From Bimastos eiseni (Eukaryota > Annelida > Clitellata > Crassiclitellata > Lumbricidae): a stretch of 64,000 nt of DNA. Both the position numbers and the translations under genes were made by a program. The stretch is from NCBI GenBank assembly GCA_959347315.1, contig OY365814.1, positions 3,692,116-3,756,115 of the forward strand, given 5' to 3'. Below are positions 22,064-34,503 of the stretch, piece after piece (positions within the stretch are counted from its first letter, which is position 1; every line of letters starts with the position of its first letter). The notes under the pieces were generated by a model. It searched no databases and had not been told where the DNA came from. It saw only the letters and a list, made by a program, of their open reading frames with translations.

Positions 22064-25000
22064 AGCAATCCTATTAGCGTCAGACCATGCTCTGGGAGGT
22101 ACATGTAGATTGTTTGCTCCTGAGCAAGGGCGATTAGTCATATTGTGCCTTTGCCTTATTGAAACAGGTCAACAATTCAAGAAACTACTCTCAGTTTCCA
22201 AAAAATCTCATCTTCCAAAAGGTAATTAACTTGATCTCCTCATTTATTTACTTAACACATGATCGCATCAATGATAAGAATTGCATTCTATGATATAAAA
22301 TGCACGTTTTTTGATTGGTTTCTATGATAAGTCTAATTTTCATGTTCTTGTAAGCGTATTAACTTCAAGATTTCACAAAGTTCAAATTTGGTGCATAAAA
22401 ACTGGCTTAGGCCTATGGTTGATTAATAATTTTCATTGTATAATATCCCAGCCTCTAGATCTTTTGACTTTCATCGAAAGAAGGCAATCTTTACTTAATT
22501 GCCTAAATGCTCTTTGTTTATTTACAGAAAAGAAAATCAGTTCTTTAAAAGCAGTAAAAAAAGTAAGTCTGAGGCATCCTGCTTGCCTGTTAATCTTAAA
22601 AGGCAAATAGGTTCATTCTCACAATTTCTATATCTCTTCTTCATGAAAGATACCCATCTCTGGGTTGACATATGATACTAAATGTTGTTGCACTATGGTC
22701 TGTTCATTTATCAGACATCTGCATTGGCATTTTGTCTAGTTTCTTAATAAACTCGGACTGCTGTTGAGACATTTCAAACTAATGCTGGACCTGACGAGCG
22801 GACAAGACATCTAATCGACTATCTAGTTTCCTATCCATCCTAGTTATATATGCAGTGGTATGTCTCGAAATTTTGACTCATTCGATGTTTAAGCTTTGTT
22901 ACATGTTTCACAGTTAATTGATCAAAATTCAGATCCGTAAATTAATACAAGTACAAATATCAAATTTAGGTATACAATTGCCTAATGGTTGATCTTGTCT
23001 GACATTTTGCTGTCTCTATAACGTTTTCTAAGAAATCTGAATGATATTGATTGCCGAAACAATGTAATCTATGACCATTTTCAAATTGATGATCTTCGTA
23101 GTACACGACCGTAGAGGATTCACTGCTACAGCTCCGACTGGTCTATATAGTGAATAGTTATGTTGTGATCAACGGTAATGAATACAGTAAATTGGTAATG
23201 AAAATGATGGCGGCTGCATAATGAGCCCCAAAATGCCAAGTAAACTCTGACAATGACCAGGACGCGTATTCGTAGACGGCACGGTACCAGAACTCCTATG
23301 TTTTCTCGACCAATCAAATGCGAGTTATAAATAACTAGCTTGACCTAGTTTTGGCGTACTGATCTGTGCTGTGTATCACTTGCTTTATGTACGAGGCATC
23401 TTGCACAGTTACTTGATTCCATTGTTTTCGTGTTATCACATTGTTATGCTGTCAACTGTTTACTAAACTGGCTATTGTTAATAAACTATGCCAGTATGCA
23501 TATCCATTGTCCATATCTTCAACAAGACTGAAAAGATTTATTGAAGAAATGGATTTTTCCAGTGTTGTAGACGTAGGCCAATGTAATTTTATGTGTGAAT
23601 GAAAACTGAAGGCTAAGTCAAGAACTTTTGACAACACCTATTAATGATCAAAGCGTCAATCAGCAACTTGGTGCTAATTAGTGGGCATGTAATATATATA
23701 GGAAATTTGAATAGTTAAACCCAAGTAATAAAGGAATAATCATGGCTCTGTGATCCTTCGAATTTCACTGAAATGCCACTCAATGCCAGAATAGGCGCTT
23801 TCCTCGGGAGGATAACGATAGCCATTGATAGGTCGCTTGTCCACAACTCAAGTGGTTCATGTGTAAAGTTGGATAATTTTTGAATAAAGCGACTTTTAAT
23901 TTATGGATTTTAGCACGACCGGTAAGTAGGCATTTCGTCGTATTTGTCATAAACATAGATGAAGAACTTAGGTTTTACCACATTGCATCACGCGACTTAC
24001 GTGTACCCCGCCAAAACCCTAACGCCTGCCCCTCGCCATCTCTGCGACCCACGGACAAGAAATTCATGAACCTGCTGAAGATCTTTGCATATTTCTCGCC
24101 GCCTGTATTGAGGCCGTCCGCCTCAGGCGAAACCCATTGATGTCTTCCCTCTCAGGGTTCAGGAACACGGCTTCATTTGTAGTCCTTCCACGCCTCTGCT
24201 GTCGGTCGATGACTTTTATATATAGCCATCGTCCAGAATTTCTAGCGTGACACCACGCTAATTTCGGAACTAGCTCAAGCTTCGATGAGGGAGTAAGTCG
24301 TTAAAGTGAAACTTTATACTAATCCACTTTGTGAGTCATTAGGCAGCATCAAGCAATCAACTGAATATTTCTGCGGACTTAGCCCTAAACAAAATGTATA
24401 TAACAAAACGGGCGTTTGAGCGATTCTGCATTGCGGCAGCGTAAGATTTAATTAACAGAAATTAAGCGAGTTAGCAGTCAGCAAACTATATCCTCTTTCT
24501 TCAAACATCCTAATGCTACAAGGTAAGTTACTCAGTAGATACATGTATACTGTAACATAATTTGTTATGTTACTGTATACATGTAATTGTATATTACATG
24601 TATACAAAAATGTAAAAAACTTGTAAAAACCTTTTAATCTTTTGAGTAAATTTAATTACGCATGTGTTATGAATAAATTTAAAATGCGACATGGTGTGCT
24701 GCTGCTACAGTACTAGACCTACGCAAAGTTGTTCAACGAAGACATGTAGATAGCAGGCGAGTTCCCAAATTTCATTACTCGTTAATAAGCTGGTGCCCCA
24801 TGCATGGGTTCCTGAAAGTGTGTAGATTATTACTACGACAAGTAGGCCTGTTAACACGTTTGTTTACAGTAATTTAACATGTAGGCATAGATCACTTGCC
24901 CGATATGCTAAGTTAACTGCATTTTAATTGTAGACTATGTCAAGGCTTTTTATTTTGTTATATGAACGTTTAAAATTATGTGAACATACTGAACTCTTTT

Positions 25001-25100
25001 TTATAAAGGATTAGGAAATATAAAAACATAAGTGTTATATAATGTTTTTGTAGACTCCATGTGGTTGCTTGACATGATAGACCTTTTAACACGTTTTTAA
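22064..25100. other. Long non-coding stretch
   Basis: About 3 kb with no recognisable exon, RNA gene or transposon protein. A short open segment at 24459-24522 has acceptor- and donor-like edges but does not fit the phase of the flanking exons. Confidence 0.45.
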
Positions 25101-25103
25101 TTA

Positions 25104-25121
25104 TTATTATTGTTATTGTTA

Positions 25122-25201
<80 letters not shown>

Positions 25202-25203
25202 GT
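25104..25203. repeat. (ATT)n microsatellite
   Basis: About 30 ATT triplets with a few GTT variants. Confidence 0.95.
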
Positions 25204-25477
25204 TATGCCGGTTTTCCTTGGATTGGGAATGAAAAATCGGGACTAATGCTACAAATTCGCTGTAATAATTTGATAATAATAAAGTAATAATAATTTGATT
25301 GCGCATCCGAAAGACAGATCCAGCTTATTTGGTTATCTTTTTTCAAACGCATTACATTAAAAAATTTGATCTTGTTTAGCCATAGCTCTGCGGCCATGGC
25401 TCTGCGGAGATGCGCTAAACCATTGATGCAGATTGAGGTCGGTGTAGTAGGCCCAATACACTTTCCATCTTTAAAAA

Positions 25478-27310
25478 AATGATAATAATAATAACAACAA
25501 CAATAATAACAATAATAATAATGATAATAATAATAACAATAATAATAATAATAATAACAACAACAGCAATAATAAGAACAACAGTAATAATTACAAAAAA
25601 AAACAAGAACGCTGATAATGACAATAGTATCAATAACGATAACAATAACGATAACAATAACGATAACAATAACAGCAATAGCAATATAAACAATGACAAT
25701 AACAATAGCGCTAGTAACAATGATAATAACAGCAAAAACAATAAAAATAGCAATAACAACAAAGGCAATAACAATAACAGCAATAAGGCTAACAAAGACT
25801 ATAACAATGACAATAGCAAAACCGATAAAAAAACAAAAATAACAATAACACTAGCAGTAACAATAACAATGACGACAATAATAATAACAACAATAACAAT
25901 AACGACAATAACAAGAACAATAACGACAATAACAAAAATAATAACAAAAGCAATGACAAAAGCAATGACAATAACAACAATAGCAATAACAATAGCAATG
26001 ACAGTAACAGCAATAACAGTGACAACACTAACAAAAACAATATTAATGAAATTAACAGCAATAACATTAGCAAAAACAGTAGCAATAGCAAAAGCAATAA
26101 CGATAAAGATAGTAAAATAGCAATATCAATAATTTCTATTGTTATTGTTGTTATTTATGTTAGTGTTATTGTTACTGTTATTGTTACTTTTGGTGTTTGC
26201 TATTGCCATTGTTTTTGTTAATGCTAATGTTATTGCTTATTGTTATTATTATTGCAGTTATTGTTATTATCATTGTTATTGCTTTTTATGTTTTTTGTTA
26301 TTGTTGCTATTGTTGTTGTTTCTGTTACTGCTATTGTTATCGTTATTATTATTGTCAAAGTTGTCATTGTCATTGTTGTTATTTTAACTTTTTTTATTTT
26401 TATAGCCATGTTATTGCCATTGCAATTGCTACTGTTATTGTTGCTGCCATTGTTACTGTTACTGTTGTCGTAATTTTTGCTATTGTTGTTATGGCTTCTG
26501 TTGTTGTTATTGTTATTGTTATTCCTACTGCTTTTGCTATTGCTTTTGTTATTGTTGTTATTGCTGTTGTTGTCTTTGTTATTGTAATTGCTGTTATTGT
26601 TGTTAATGCTGTTATTGTTAGTGTTATTGCTGTTTTTATGGTTATTGCCATTGCAATCATTGTTAATGTTGCTAATGTTATTATTGTCATTGCTATTGTT
26701 GTTGCTAATGCTACTGTTATTGTTGTCATTTCTTTTGTTGTTTTTGTTATTGTTATTGTAATTGTTGTTATTGTTGATATTGTTGTTATTCTTATTTTTA
26801 GTGTTATTGCAATTTTTGTTTTACTGCTATTGCTATTGTTGTTACTGTTTTTGTTGATATTGTGATTGTTATTGCTATTGTTATTCTTTTGCCTTTGTTA
26901 TTGGTTTTGTTATTGTAATTTTTGTTGCTGTTGTTATTTTATTGTTATTGTTATTTCTATTGTTATTGTTATTTTTTTCCTATTTTTATTGCTATTTTTT
27001 TTGGTAATGCAATTGCCATTGTTATTGTTGTTATTACTATTGTTGTTGTTATTGCTATTTTTTTATTGTTATTGTCATTAGCGATATTGCTATTGTCATT
27101 GTTGTTGTTTATGTTGCTATTGCTGTCACTGTTATTGTCATCGTTATCGCTATCGTTATCGTAATTGTTATTGATTTTGCTATCTTTATTGTCATTGTCA
27201 TTGTCATCGTACTTATTATTTTTTTAGCGTTGTTGTTGAAGTTTGTATTATTATTATTATTATTATTATTTTTATTACTTTTATTAACATTAATAATAAT
27301 ATTATTATTA
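25478..27310. repeat. Giant degenerate triplet tract with strand switch near 26120
   Basis: From 25478 to about 26120 the plus strand is AAY/RAY triplets (AAT, AAC, AGC, GAC). From about 26130 to 27230 it is the complement (ATT, GTT, GCT), in a steady three-base rhythm. The two halves are therefore roughly inverted repeats of one another. The long reading frames here, coding for runs of Asn/Thr/Ile or Leu/Val, result from the triplet rhythm and are not genes. Confidence 0.9.
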
Positions 27311-27449
27311 TTAATATTATTTTTTCCGCCTACGTACATAGGATCCCTCATGGACTAGAACAATATTTTAGAAAGATATAAAAACGTCTGGAACGGCTCC
27401 TATTCGTTGTCGGGGTCCATTGTTGCAAATGTACTACGAAATGCAACCG

Positions 27450-27450
27450 C

Positions 27451-27492
<42 letters not shown>

Positions 27493-27540
27493 TTATTATT
27501 ATTATTAATATTATTAATATTTTTATTTTTATTATTTTTT
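27450..27540. repeat. (AAT)n/(ATT)n microsatellite
   Basis: About 13 AAT triplets, followed by ATT and TTTTATT variants on the other strand. Confidence 0.9.
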
Positions 27541-27559
27541 ATTGTTTTTGTTGGTGTCG

Positions 27560-27990
27560 ATTCGTCCCAAGAAGAATTAACTCCCCTGCTGCATTAGGCA
27601 TAAGAGTCCACATTCCTAGGAGGAATTAACTCACCGGAAGTCAGTTTGTCCTAGGAAGAATTAACTTTCCTACTGCTTTATGCATAGGAGGCAATATATT
27701 TTCCTAGGAGGTATTAACTCCCTGGGAGTACTTTTGTCCCAGGAAGAAATATCTCCCCAGGAGTCATTGTGTCCAAAGAAGAATTAACTCACCTACTGCA
27801 TTAGGTATAAGAGTCAATTTGTCCTAGAAAGAATTAACTCCCCTGTTGCATTAGGTATAGGAGTCAATATGTCCTACGAGGAATTAACTCCCCGGGAGTA
27901 TTTATTTGCAGAGGGGAGTGTATTTATCCTAGAAACTTCAAAGTCAATATATCCTAAGTACAATACACTCCAGGAGATTATTTTTCCTGG
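27560..27990. repeat. Minisatellite of GAATTAACTCCCC units
   Basis: About eight imperfect units of about 50-60 bp, each with a GTCCTAGGA(A/G)GAATTAACTC core followed by variable CTGCATTAGGCATAAGAGTCAA-like sequence. It is not coding. Confidence 0.8.
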
Positions 27991-28277
27991 AGTTAATTTA
28001 GCCTCCTACACCGGCGGCCGCTCCGCCTTGGTTGTCTCTTTTACTCGTACCTCATTGAGGCAACATCGGACTTTTTCACAGATCAATACACAAAAGGTTT
28101 TTAAAAGGCTCTACGTCTGTAAATTCTCGGAATAGAAATTCTCTGCCTGTGTTCTACTCTTCTCTCAAGACTGTCTTGTTTAGCCGTAGTTGCACGTAGT
28201 TGAAGGGACGGTATCATAAATTTCACGGATTGATTGAGAGAAATTGATGTACTACTTATTTGACTTTCTTTAAACAG

Positions 28278-28515
28278 TACCGAAAATTTTTGGAAGAACG
28301 TATGGATCCAGATTTTGGACTTATTGACAAGCTACGTGCTGACGGAACCATTGGCTATACAGAGGTGGATGAAATTAAGAGCAAGAGTTCTTTATGCAAA
28401 AGAAATTCTAAGTTGCTGGATTACATTGTGGATAAAGATCGATGTGACGGTCTAATTATGGCTCTACGACACGCGGATCAAGAGCACATCGTAAACTATA
28501 TAACAACCAGTGGAA
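28278..28515 (+). CDS. CARD domain exon A
   Basis: Acceptor CTTTAAACAG|TAC and donor GGAA|GTAAGG; the exon is 238 bp, phase 0 in and phase 1 out. It encodes a six-helix CARD-like domain: FLEERMDPDFGLIDKLRADG (helices 1-2), a VDEIKSKSS turn, CKRNSKLLDYIVDK (helix 4), and ALRHADQEHIVNYI (helices 5-6). The spacing and the Q-E-H-I pattern near the end match CARDs of apoptosis and innate-immune adaptors, which bind other CARDs in signalling complexes. It is followed 2.1 kb later by a second CARD exon in compatible phase. Confidence 0.75.
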
Positions 28516-30631
28516 GTAAGGATTCTGAGTTGATTTTCATGATTTCAGGCTCATTAACTGAACTCTGCCTTGACAACTTCTGAAACCTGACGACCTTCAA
28601 CTGCTGCTATCCCTCAGTTCCACCAGGCAGTCTGCGATCTTCGGGTATGCATCTTTTTGAGCTAGCCTCGACGGAGGCTAGCCCAAAAGACTGTCAGATC
28701 CACTTCAATTGCCTGCTCTGAGAAATGGAACTGACTAGGTTCCACTAATGTTTATCGAACGTTCAAACAGTTTCTCTTCCTTTAAGGAACGCCTCAACAT
28801 TACTAGTTCCCATTGCCTTTTAAAAATAAGGACATCCGGCAGCTCTTCACCTGTCGACTGACTAACCGCACATCCGATTACATTTCTCTTACCAATGTTG
28901 TAATACAACTATATACTTCCAGTCTTCCACCTCTTCCACTACTACTACTACCTAATAATAGTAAAGATGAAAAGTATTGTATTTTATACAAATAATTTCT
29001 TTGTCAGTGTTTTGTGAGTTTTGTAGTTGTGAAGTTTGTTCCAGATCCTTCTCTTCTTCGCCAAATACGTCTTTGCTTCTTTTTCGAAGCTTGATCCACT
29101 CTGTCTCGTTACTATAATTAGAACACTGCCTGGCAAAAAAACACCAGTACGCTTACGATCTGACTGCTCAAAACTGATAATAAAAGATGGTATACAAGCA
29201 TTTGCCAAGCAGAGAGACGTGTTTAGACAGTTCCAAGCTAATCGACAAATAAAACAACTCGGGGATAGGGACGCGGCAGATTGTTTGCGCGGAACAAAGA
29301 AAAGACCGCAAGTGGAACATCGCAAGGTGGACCTTGCAAGCAAACAAACACCATCGTACAGAAAAGCCTCAGGTATATCTGGGCCACCACAACGATGGAG
29401 TTGCGCTTTAGGAAATTGGTATTGAACTGCACTCGCGGTTGATTAGTTTGTTTATTAGAAGCCAATAAATTGAATTCTGAATAAAGCCTGAAATATAATA
29501 TCGGCCAACTTTTTCGGAATGCCACCTATGAGACGATCAGCAAAACTAAGAACATCCTGAAGTTTGACTGATTTGTAGGGAGAATGTATACAGCATTTCC
29601 AAAGTCCACCCGAAGTGCAAATGTTGGTGTAGACTAAAGTTGTGATAGCATGAAGTGAGAGGGAGCTACAAATGGAAGGATGTTGACGCAGAGGATTAAA
29701 ACAGGGCCTGGAAACTGAGTTACCTGTTTTTTTAAAGTGATGGTAGGACCATGGAAGACGATTGAGCCGCACCCAGTCACGTGAGTGCTGTATGGCGAAA
29801 ACGGGTTAAGAGCAAAGATATGGCAGCGTGTAGAGGCGAAGTCCACGATCAGATTAGGCATCGGTCCAACCAGAAGTTGCAGTAAGCCGGATCGCAAGTG
29901 AATGTGATAAAATGAGGAGTAGATGACGGCGATGAAGGTCACCTGCTGATGTCAGTTGTGAGTTGAAAAAGCCTGATTGAAAGAAAACGTGAATCCCGGC
30001 CGGTTACGGTCTAGGATTGTGAGTGCCATTCTGGGTGTCTCGAAATTTCGCTTTCGTCAACTTCACCTTGATGAGAATGCAACAGATACACTTCTGGCTG
30101 ACCTGCCGACGACATGTGATACGAGCTTATCTGGCTTCCAGTTGCTGATCAGGTGCAATTCAAGGCAGCTACGTGATGGAGGGCTATGACGAACACCGTT
30201 CTAGACTAAGTCTACATTTCCGAGCTGTGCTATTCACTTGGTACCAAAACTGGTCGAGAGATGTTCCGATCTACCTTGCAAAATATGTCCTGCTTTCTGT
30301 GCGTTGGTACTTCTCAGAGGCGGTGGCGTCAATCTGCAATGCTCTTGCGCCCACTGTTCGTTCGAGATTAGGCCTACTGTTGCAGATTACCATTATAGTT
30401 TTACTAAAGACAAATTTTTCAGCTATTTGATGGCCAGATGTTGAATATTTATGAGAGGCTCTTAACTGGGGATTAAAATTTGAAATTTATGAGCAAGCTG
30501 TTATAAACAATATGTAGACCTATATGTACAAGCTTGAACTTGGCCTAAATGCTTTCTACTTACAATTTGACAGCAGTTTGACGCAGAACCTTTATAAATA
30601 TTGCTTGTCTGTGAGATTGAATTTGTTTTAG
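28516..30631. other. Intron between two CARD exons
   Basis: No exon recognised. Around 29455-29800 the minus strand has a GIPKKLADII-type segment faintly like the C-terminal part of CR1/L2-type LINEs; this is too weak to call. Confidence 0.4.
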
Positions 30632-30937
30632 AATATTCAGATGGATTTGGCGAAGACTGGCCTTTAACTGAAAAGGAAATTTCAGTATTAGAAGCCAACC
30701 ACGGACATTTGGTTGATCTGCTGGAATTGAAAGATCTACTTGATCTTCTGTATGCATCGAAGGTTATCAACAAAAGGCAAAAAGATTCAATTTCTTCAAA
30801 GCCAACTTCGCACGAGAGGAACGATGCATTGTTGGACATTTTGCGAAGACGCAGTTTACTAGACTACTATGAAACAATCAAATGTCTTTGTGAGTCAAAA
30901 CAACGAGACATAGCAGAAATACTCGATAAGGGTGGAG
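30632..30937 (+). CDS. CARD domain exon B
   Basis: Acceptor TTTGTTTTAG|AA and donor GGAG|GTAGGA; 306 bp, phase 1 at both ends, so it can be gained or skipped without shifting the frame. The domain shows EKEISVLEANHGHLVDLLEL, LLDLLYASKVI, KQKDSI-type helix 3, HERNDALLDILRRRSLLDYY and CESKQRDIAEIL. This is a classical CARD pattern, including the N-x-x-LLDIL-R helix 4. It joins exon A across a phase 1 junction. Confidence 0.8.
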
Positions 30938-32399
30938 GTAGGACTCATCTCGTTCACGAATTAATTACTTGTGGATTGCCTTAACATAATCTTATCTGAA
31001 GCAGACCTATTCCTCTTCTTCGCAATTGACTACTGTTGTCAACTGAACTTAATTTCGATGTCCCATTATTTATACCTTGATTGATTTATCTCGACATGTC
31101 TGCCGCGCATAAGCAGCTAATCTCCGGAAGCTATTGACAGTACATGATGTAGGGGAGAATGTTCTGCATTGGGTCATGTCCTGCATTGGGTCAGTGGCAG
31201 TATCAAGGCCTAGTCAAACATTGTATCGGACGTGCGTCACCTAGCGAACGTATTCAATGTCGCGAAGAAGATTATCATGTCCTAGGCAGACAAGAAGATA
31301 GCGTCTAACAGATAAACGGAAAGTCCATTTTTTTGGTAAGAAAAGTAAATGTTAATCGTTTAATGTCAGTCAACGCACAAGACGCTTTGTGCTAATTTAG
31401 CCCAAAATTTCTGTAAACTACTATAGGCAATATTGCGAAGCATGGGGTAAAGTTTGGAGGTCGTATACAGCATAGTTGCGCTACTATCAAAAACGTTAGG
31501 CACTGACCATTGATGGCCTGCATTGGGACAACACTCATGGCATGCATTGGGACAATTTTTACCAAGTAAGGAAAATATAAAATTTTTGGAATTTACTCTT
31601 GGAACAATTTTGCTGTGTAACCATATTCGATCCATAAAACATTGCTGTTTCTGATAATTAAAACAAAATACATATACTGCAGATAAGTGTCGCCGAGACT
31701 AAGTGTCGTCGTTTAAGTGTTAAGCAATTATGTGTCGTGCGATTAACTGTCGGCACGTCCACAGGTTAACACATCTGTTCACGCAATGTTCAATTTGTAA
31801 ACAAAGTATGTCCCAATAGATTTTTCCGAAGATTATTTTCATGCTTTTATTTTTTTGGCCAATAACATATGGTGGATGAAGGTATGGAAGAGACAGAGTT
31901 GGACGCAAAAGGGGTGACATCGCCGCTTACTGCCGACATACTGTTGCTGAGTTTGAATTATTCTGGATTACTGCTACCGTCTCAAACCGCAGCTACTAGA
32001 CAACATAGGTGGCCAAGAGACGATGTTGAAAATCTACTATTATCGATACCAATCTCGAAGAAATTCATCATTGTACAAGTTACCCTATCGTGATCTTGCT
32101 TGGGGGATTTCTAAGAAATACCTTCATCCACCATTCTAAGAATGGGTCTTGTTCCCAATCCAACTCATGCGGGACAACCCCTTGATGGCATTTACTCATA
32201 ATTAAGTTAGAATCGAAGTCTGAACAAATAGATGGCAAGAATTTCAAGGAATAGGCTTGTTCTATTTAGGTATGGTGGTCTGAAAATGTACTATTGTGAA
32301 AATACAGTAAAATGTCATCATTAGTGTAGAATTAAAGACATCAAGTTATTTTTATATATTTGCCATTTTAAAAGGTATCGTCATTTTGGAAAAAATGGT
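30938..32399. other. Intron with no recognised gene
   Basis: TGCATTGGG(T/A)CA recurs four times between 31174 and 31555. A GTGTCG-rich patch lies at 31685-31755. Neither is assigned. Confidence 0.4.
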
Positions 32400-32483
32400 T
32401 GTGGGCAGGTACTTTTACTCTTTTATCACTGACCTCAGTTCTAACCGGATCTTCACCGACCAATTTGCTTTCCGCGGTTAGAC

Positions 32484-33735
32484 CAGGGCTTAAAGTAAGC
32501 CTGGGCGGTCATGGACGGCGTCCAGGCACTTATTTACGTGGCTGAACGCCGTCCTGCCACTTATTTGGCCTGCAGAGCTTGGACGCCGTCCATGAGCGTC
32601 CATGCAACAATGCAATTCCTATATATGCGTACCTTATTATCAACGAGAAAAAGAGGACGAACAAAATTTCGCGCTTTGCGCTTTTACAAACATTATTTTT
32701 AAAACTTTCAAAACGATGACGGCATCCCTTGTCGACAATTTCACAAAGGAAAATAATTCTCTGTAGACCTACGCTTTAAATTACAACAAATGTTTCATCA
32801 ACAAATAATTGACGACTAAATACTGGTTGATGGACAAAAACCTAACAAAATTCTATTTTCGCCCATTGTATTTGGTTAAATAAAAGTTTCTGGTTCAGCA
32901 AGAACCATTTTTGCCAATTCAACTTCTATTTAGGTAAATATTCTTCTCAGTGATCCAACTTTTATTTCAGTAGGCATTATGTTCATCTACATGTAAATAG
33001 CATCTGTTTTGGAAGACTTTCGTTCACCCATCCAATTTCTATTCAAGCATCAATAATATCACCAATCCAACTTCTATTTTAACGAACACAGTGGACCATA
33101 TTGCACGAATCATTTGTCGTCGACCTAATATGTTTGTGCTCTGCCTTTGGAATCTTTAGTTCTTAACTTTTTGACACTAGGGGCCGTCCATAAATGACGT
33201 CACGCGCCTGTGGGGAGGGATCACAAATTTGTGACGATGTGTGACAAGGGGAGAGGGGGTCGACAAAATGTGACGTCACATCGTCACATCATATTACGTA
33301 ATTTTATTAAAAACTTACACTCATTTAAACAAGTTCCACTTAATTAGCAGTAGTTGTTACCACAATTAAACAACCCTAATTATGATTATGATAGTCTTTC
33401 ATCCTGAGGAATGCATAAGATTGTAATCATTATAGGCTACTTAATTTCTCCATTTTTTTCGTTCTACTATTATAATTGAAATATTTTATAGTTACAATTC
33501 AATTTTTTTATAATTATAAGAACATTTGCATTACATTCTGGACATCTTGTTCGATTGTTTTTTTTTGGGGGGGGTCAGGGTTTTGTGACGTGACGTCATA
33601 TTTGAGGGGTCGTGGCATTTATGACGACGTGTAACGAAGGAGGAGGGGTCAAAACTCGTCCAAAATTGCGTGACGTCATTTATAGACAGCTCCCCTATGC
33701 GTCCAGGCACTTCTTTTTTTACACTTTAAGCACTG
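32484..33735. mobile_element. Non-autonomous hAT-like element with 8 bp TSD
   Basis: The left end is CAGGGCTTAAAGT and the right end is its complement ACTTTAAGCACTG with one mismatch. It is flanked by GGTTAGAC at 32476-32483 and 33736-33743, a perfect 8 bp target duplication. CAG...CTG ends and 8 bp duplications define hAT elements. There is no transposase frame. It carries four imperfect units of the CATCAATCCAACTTCTATTT minisatellite (32916-33085) and a nested TA-flanked MITE. Confidence 0.85.
33180..33695. mobile_element. Nested 516 bp MITE with TA duplication
   Basis: The ends are GGGGCCGTCCATAAATGACG and the complement of GACGTCATTTATAGACAGCT. TA flanks it on both sides (33178-33179, 33696-33697). 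The inside is rich in GTGACGTCA words. No coding capacity. Confidence 0.8.
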
Positions 33736-34503
33736 GGTTAGACACAAGCATCTTGCCAATCAATTAGCAGCCCAACTTATTTATCAGACTAAACCTAAAC
33801 ATAGTAACAATCGTCTTTCAAAATATGCCGATGACAGTTACTTGTTGATTCTCGCTTCCTGCATCGACGGCACTCTACTGAACTTGACCATATCTCGACA
33901 TGGGCTAGCATTCGCAATCTTAAATTAAGCCATTCTAATTCAAGAGAGATGGTTGCTACACGGACAAAATCCAAAGTTATTACTCTTCCGCATCCCATGT
34001 AGTATTGAGAGGGTCCACGAGATAGAAGTTTTGAGTGTGGCGATGTCTGATAGAGTTGGTTTTGAGGCACACATTGACAAAATTTGCTGTAAGGCCCGGC
34101 AATTCATGTTCTCTCCTCGTGTTTTAGTTGCCCATGTTGTCCATCGTCAACGACTGCTTGATGTTGTTCGTGCTACCACCCTAGCACGACTACTATACGC
34201 CTCACCCGTTTGGTGGGGGTTCACCAATGTAGAGGAGCACAACCACCTTAATGGTCTTCTAAGAAAATTGATCCGTTCTGGCTTCCTTCCTGTTAACTGT
34301 CCTTCTTTTGAAGAGCACTGCTCTAAAGCTGACTTTGCTCTCTCCCGCTCGGCCCTGTTGTATCCATGTCACATCCTTCATGACCTGCTCCCGTAAGATC
34401 ACCTCTTACAACATTCGACCCAGGCCACATGCACTCATCTTACCTAGAGTTGATACTTTTGAATACAGATATTTTATCATTCGAATGTTATTTGAATTTG
34501 TTT

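Larger units (their letters stand above)
32400..34503 (+). mobile_element. LINE reverse-transcriptase remnant, split by a DNA transposon
   Basis: The left piece (to 32483) encodes FITDLSSNRIFTDQFAF-like RT sequence. The right piece resumes at about 33744 and shows the RT catalytic box YADD (33824-33835), a stop near 33927, then about 147 codons ending in the thumb/connection region. A YNIRPRPHALILPR-type end follows, seen at the C-terminus of several non-LTR elements. The split falls exactly at the hAT-like insertion (32484-33735). It is 5'-truncated and dead. Confidence 0.7.

Noticed and set aside
24459..24522. Candidate exon with acceptor AACAG and donor AAG|GTAAGT
   Set aside because: Its phase does not join the kinase exon at 16368 to the CARD exon at 28278, and it encodes no recognisable domain.
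25415..27351. Several long reading frames of Leu/Ile/Val or Asn/Thr runs
   Set aside because: They follow from the three-base rhythm of the triplet tract and exist on both strands; no start context or domain.
29036..29425. 129-codon frame and its antisense counterpart
   Set aside because: No recognisable motifs on either strand; splice edges lacking.
29455..29800. Faint LINE-like segment on the minus strand (GIPKKLADII)
   Set aside because: Single short match; adjacent frames do not continue the family pattern.
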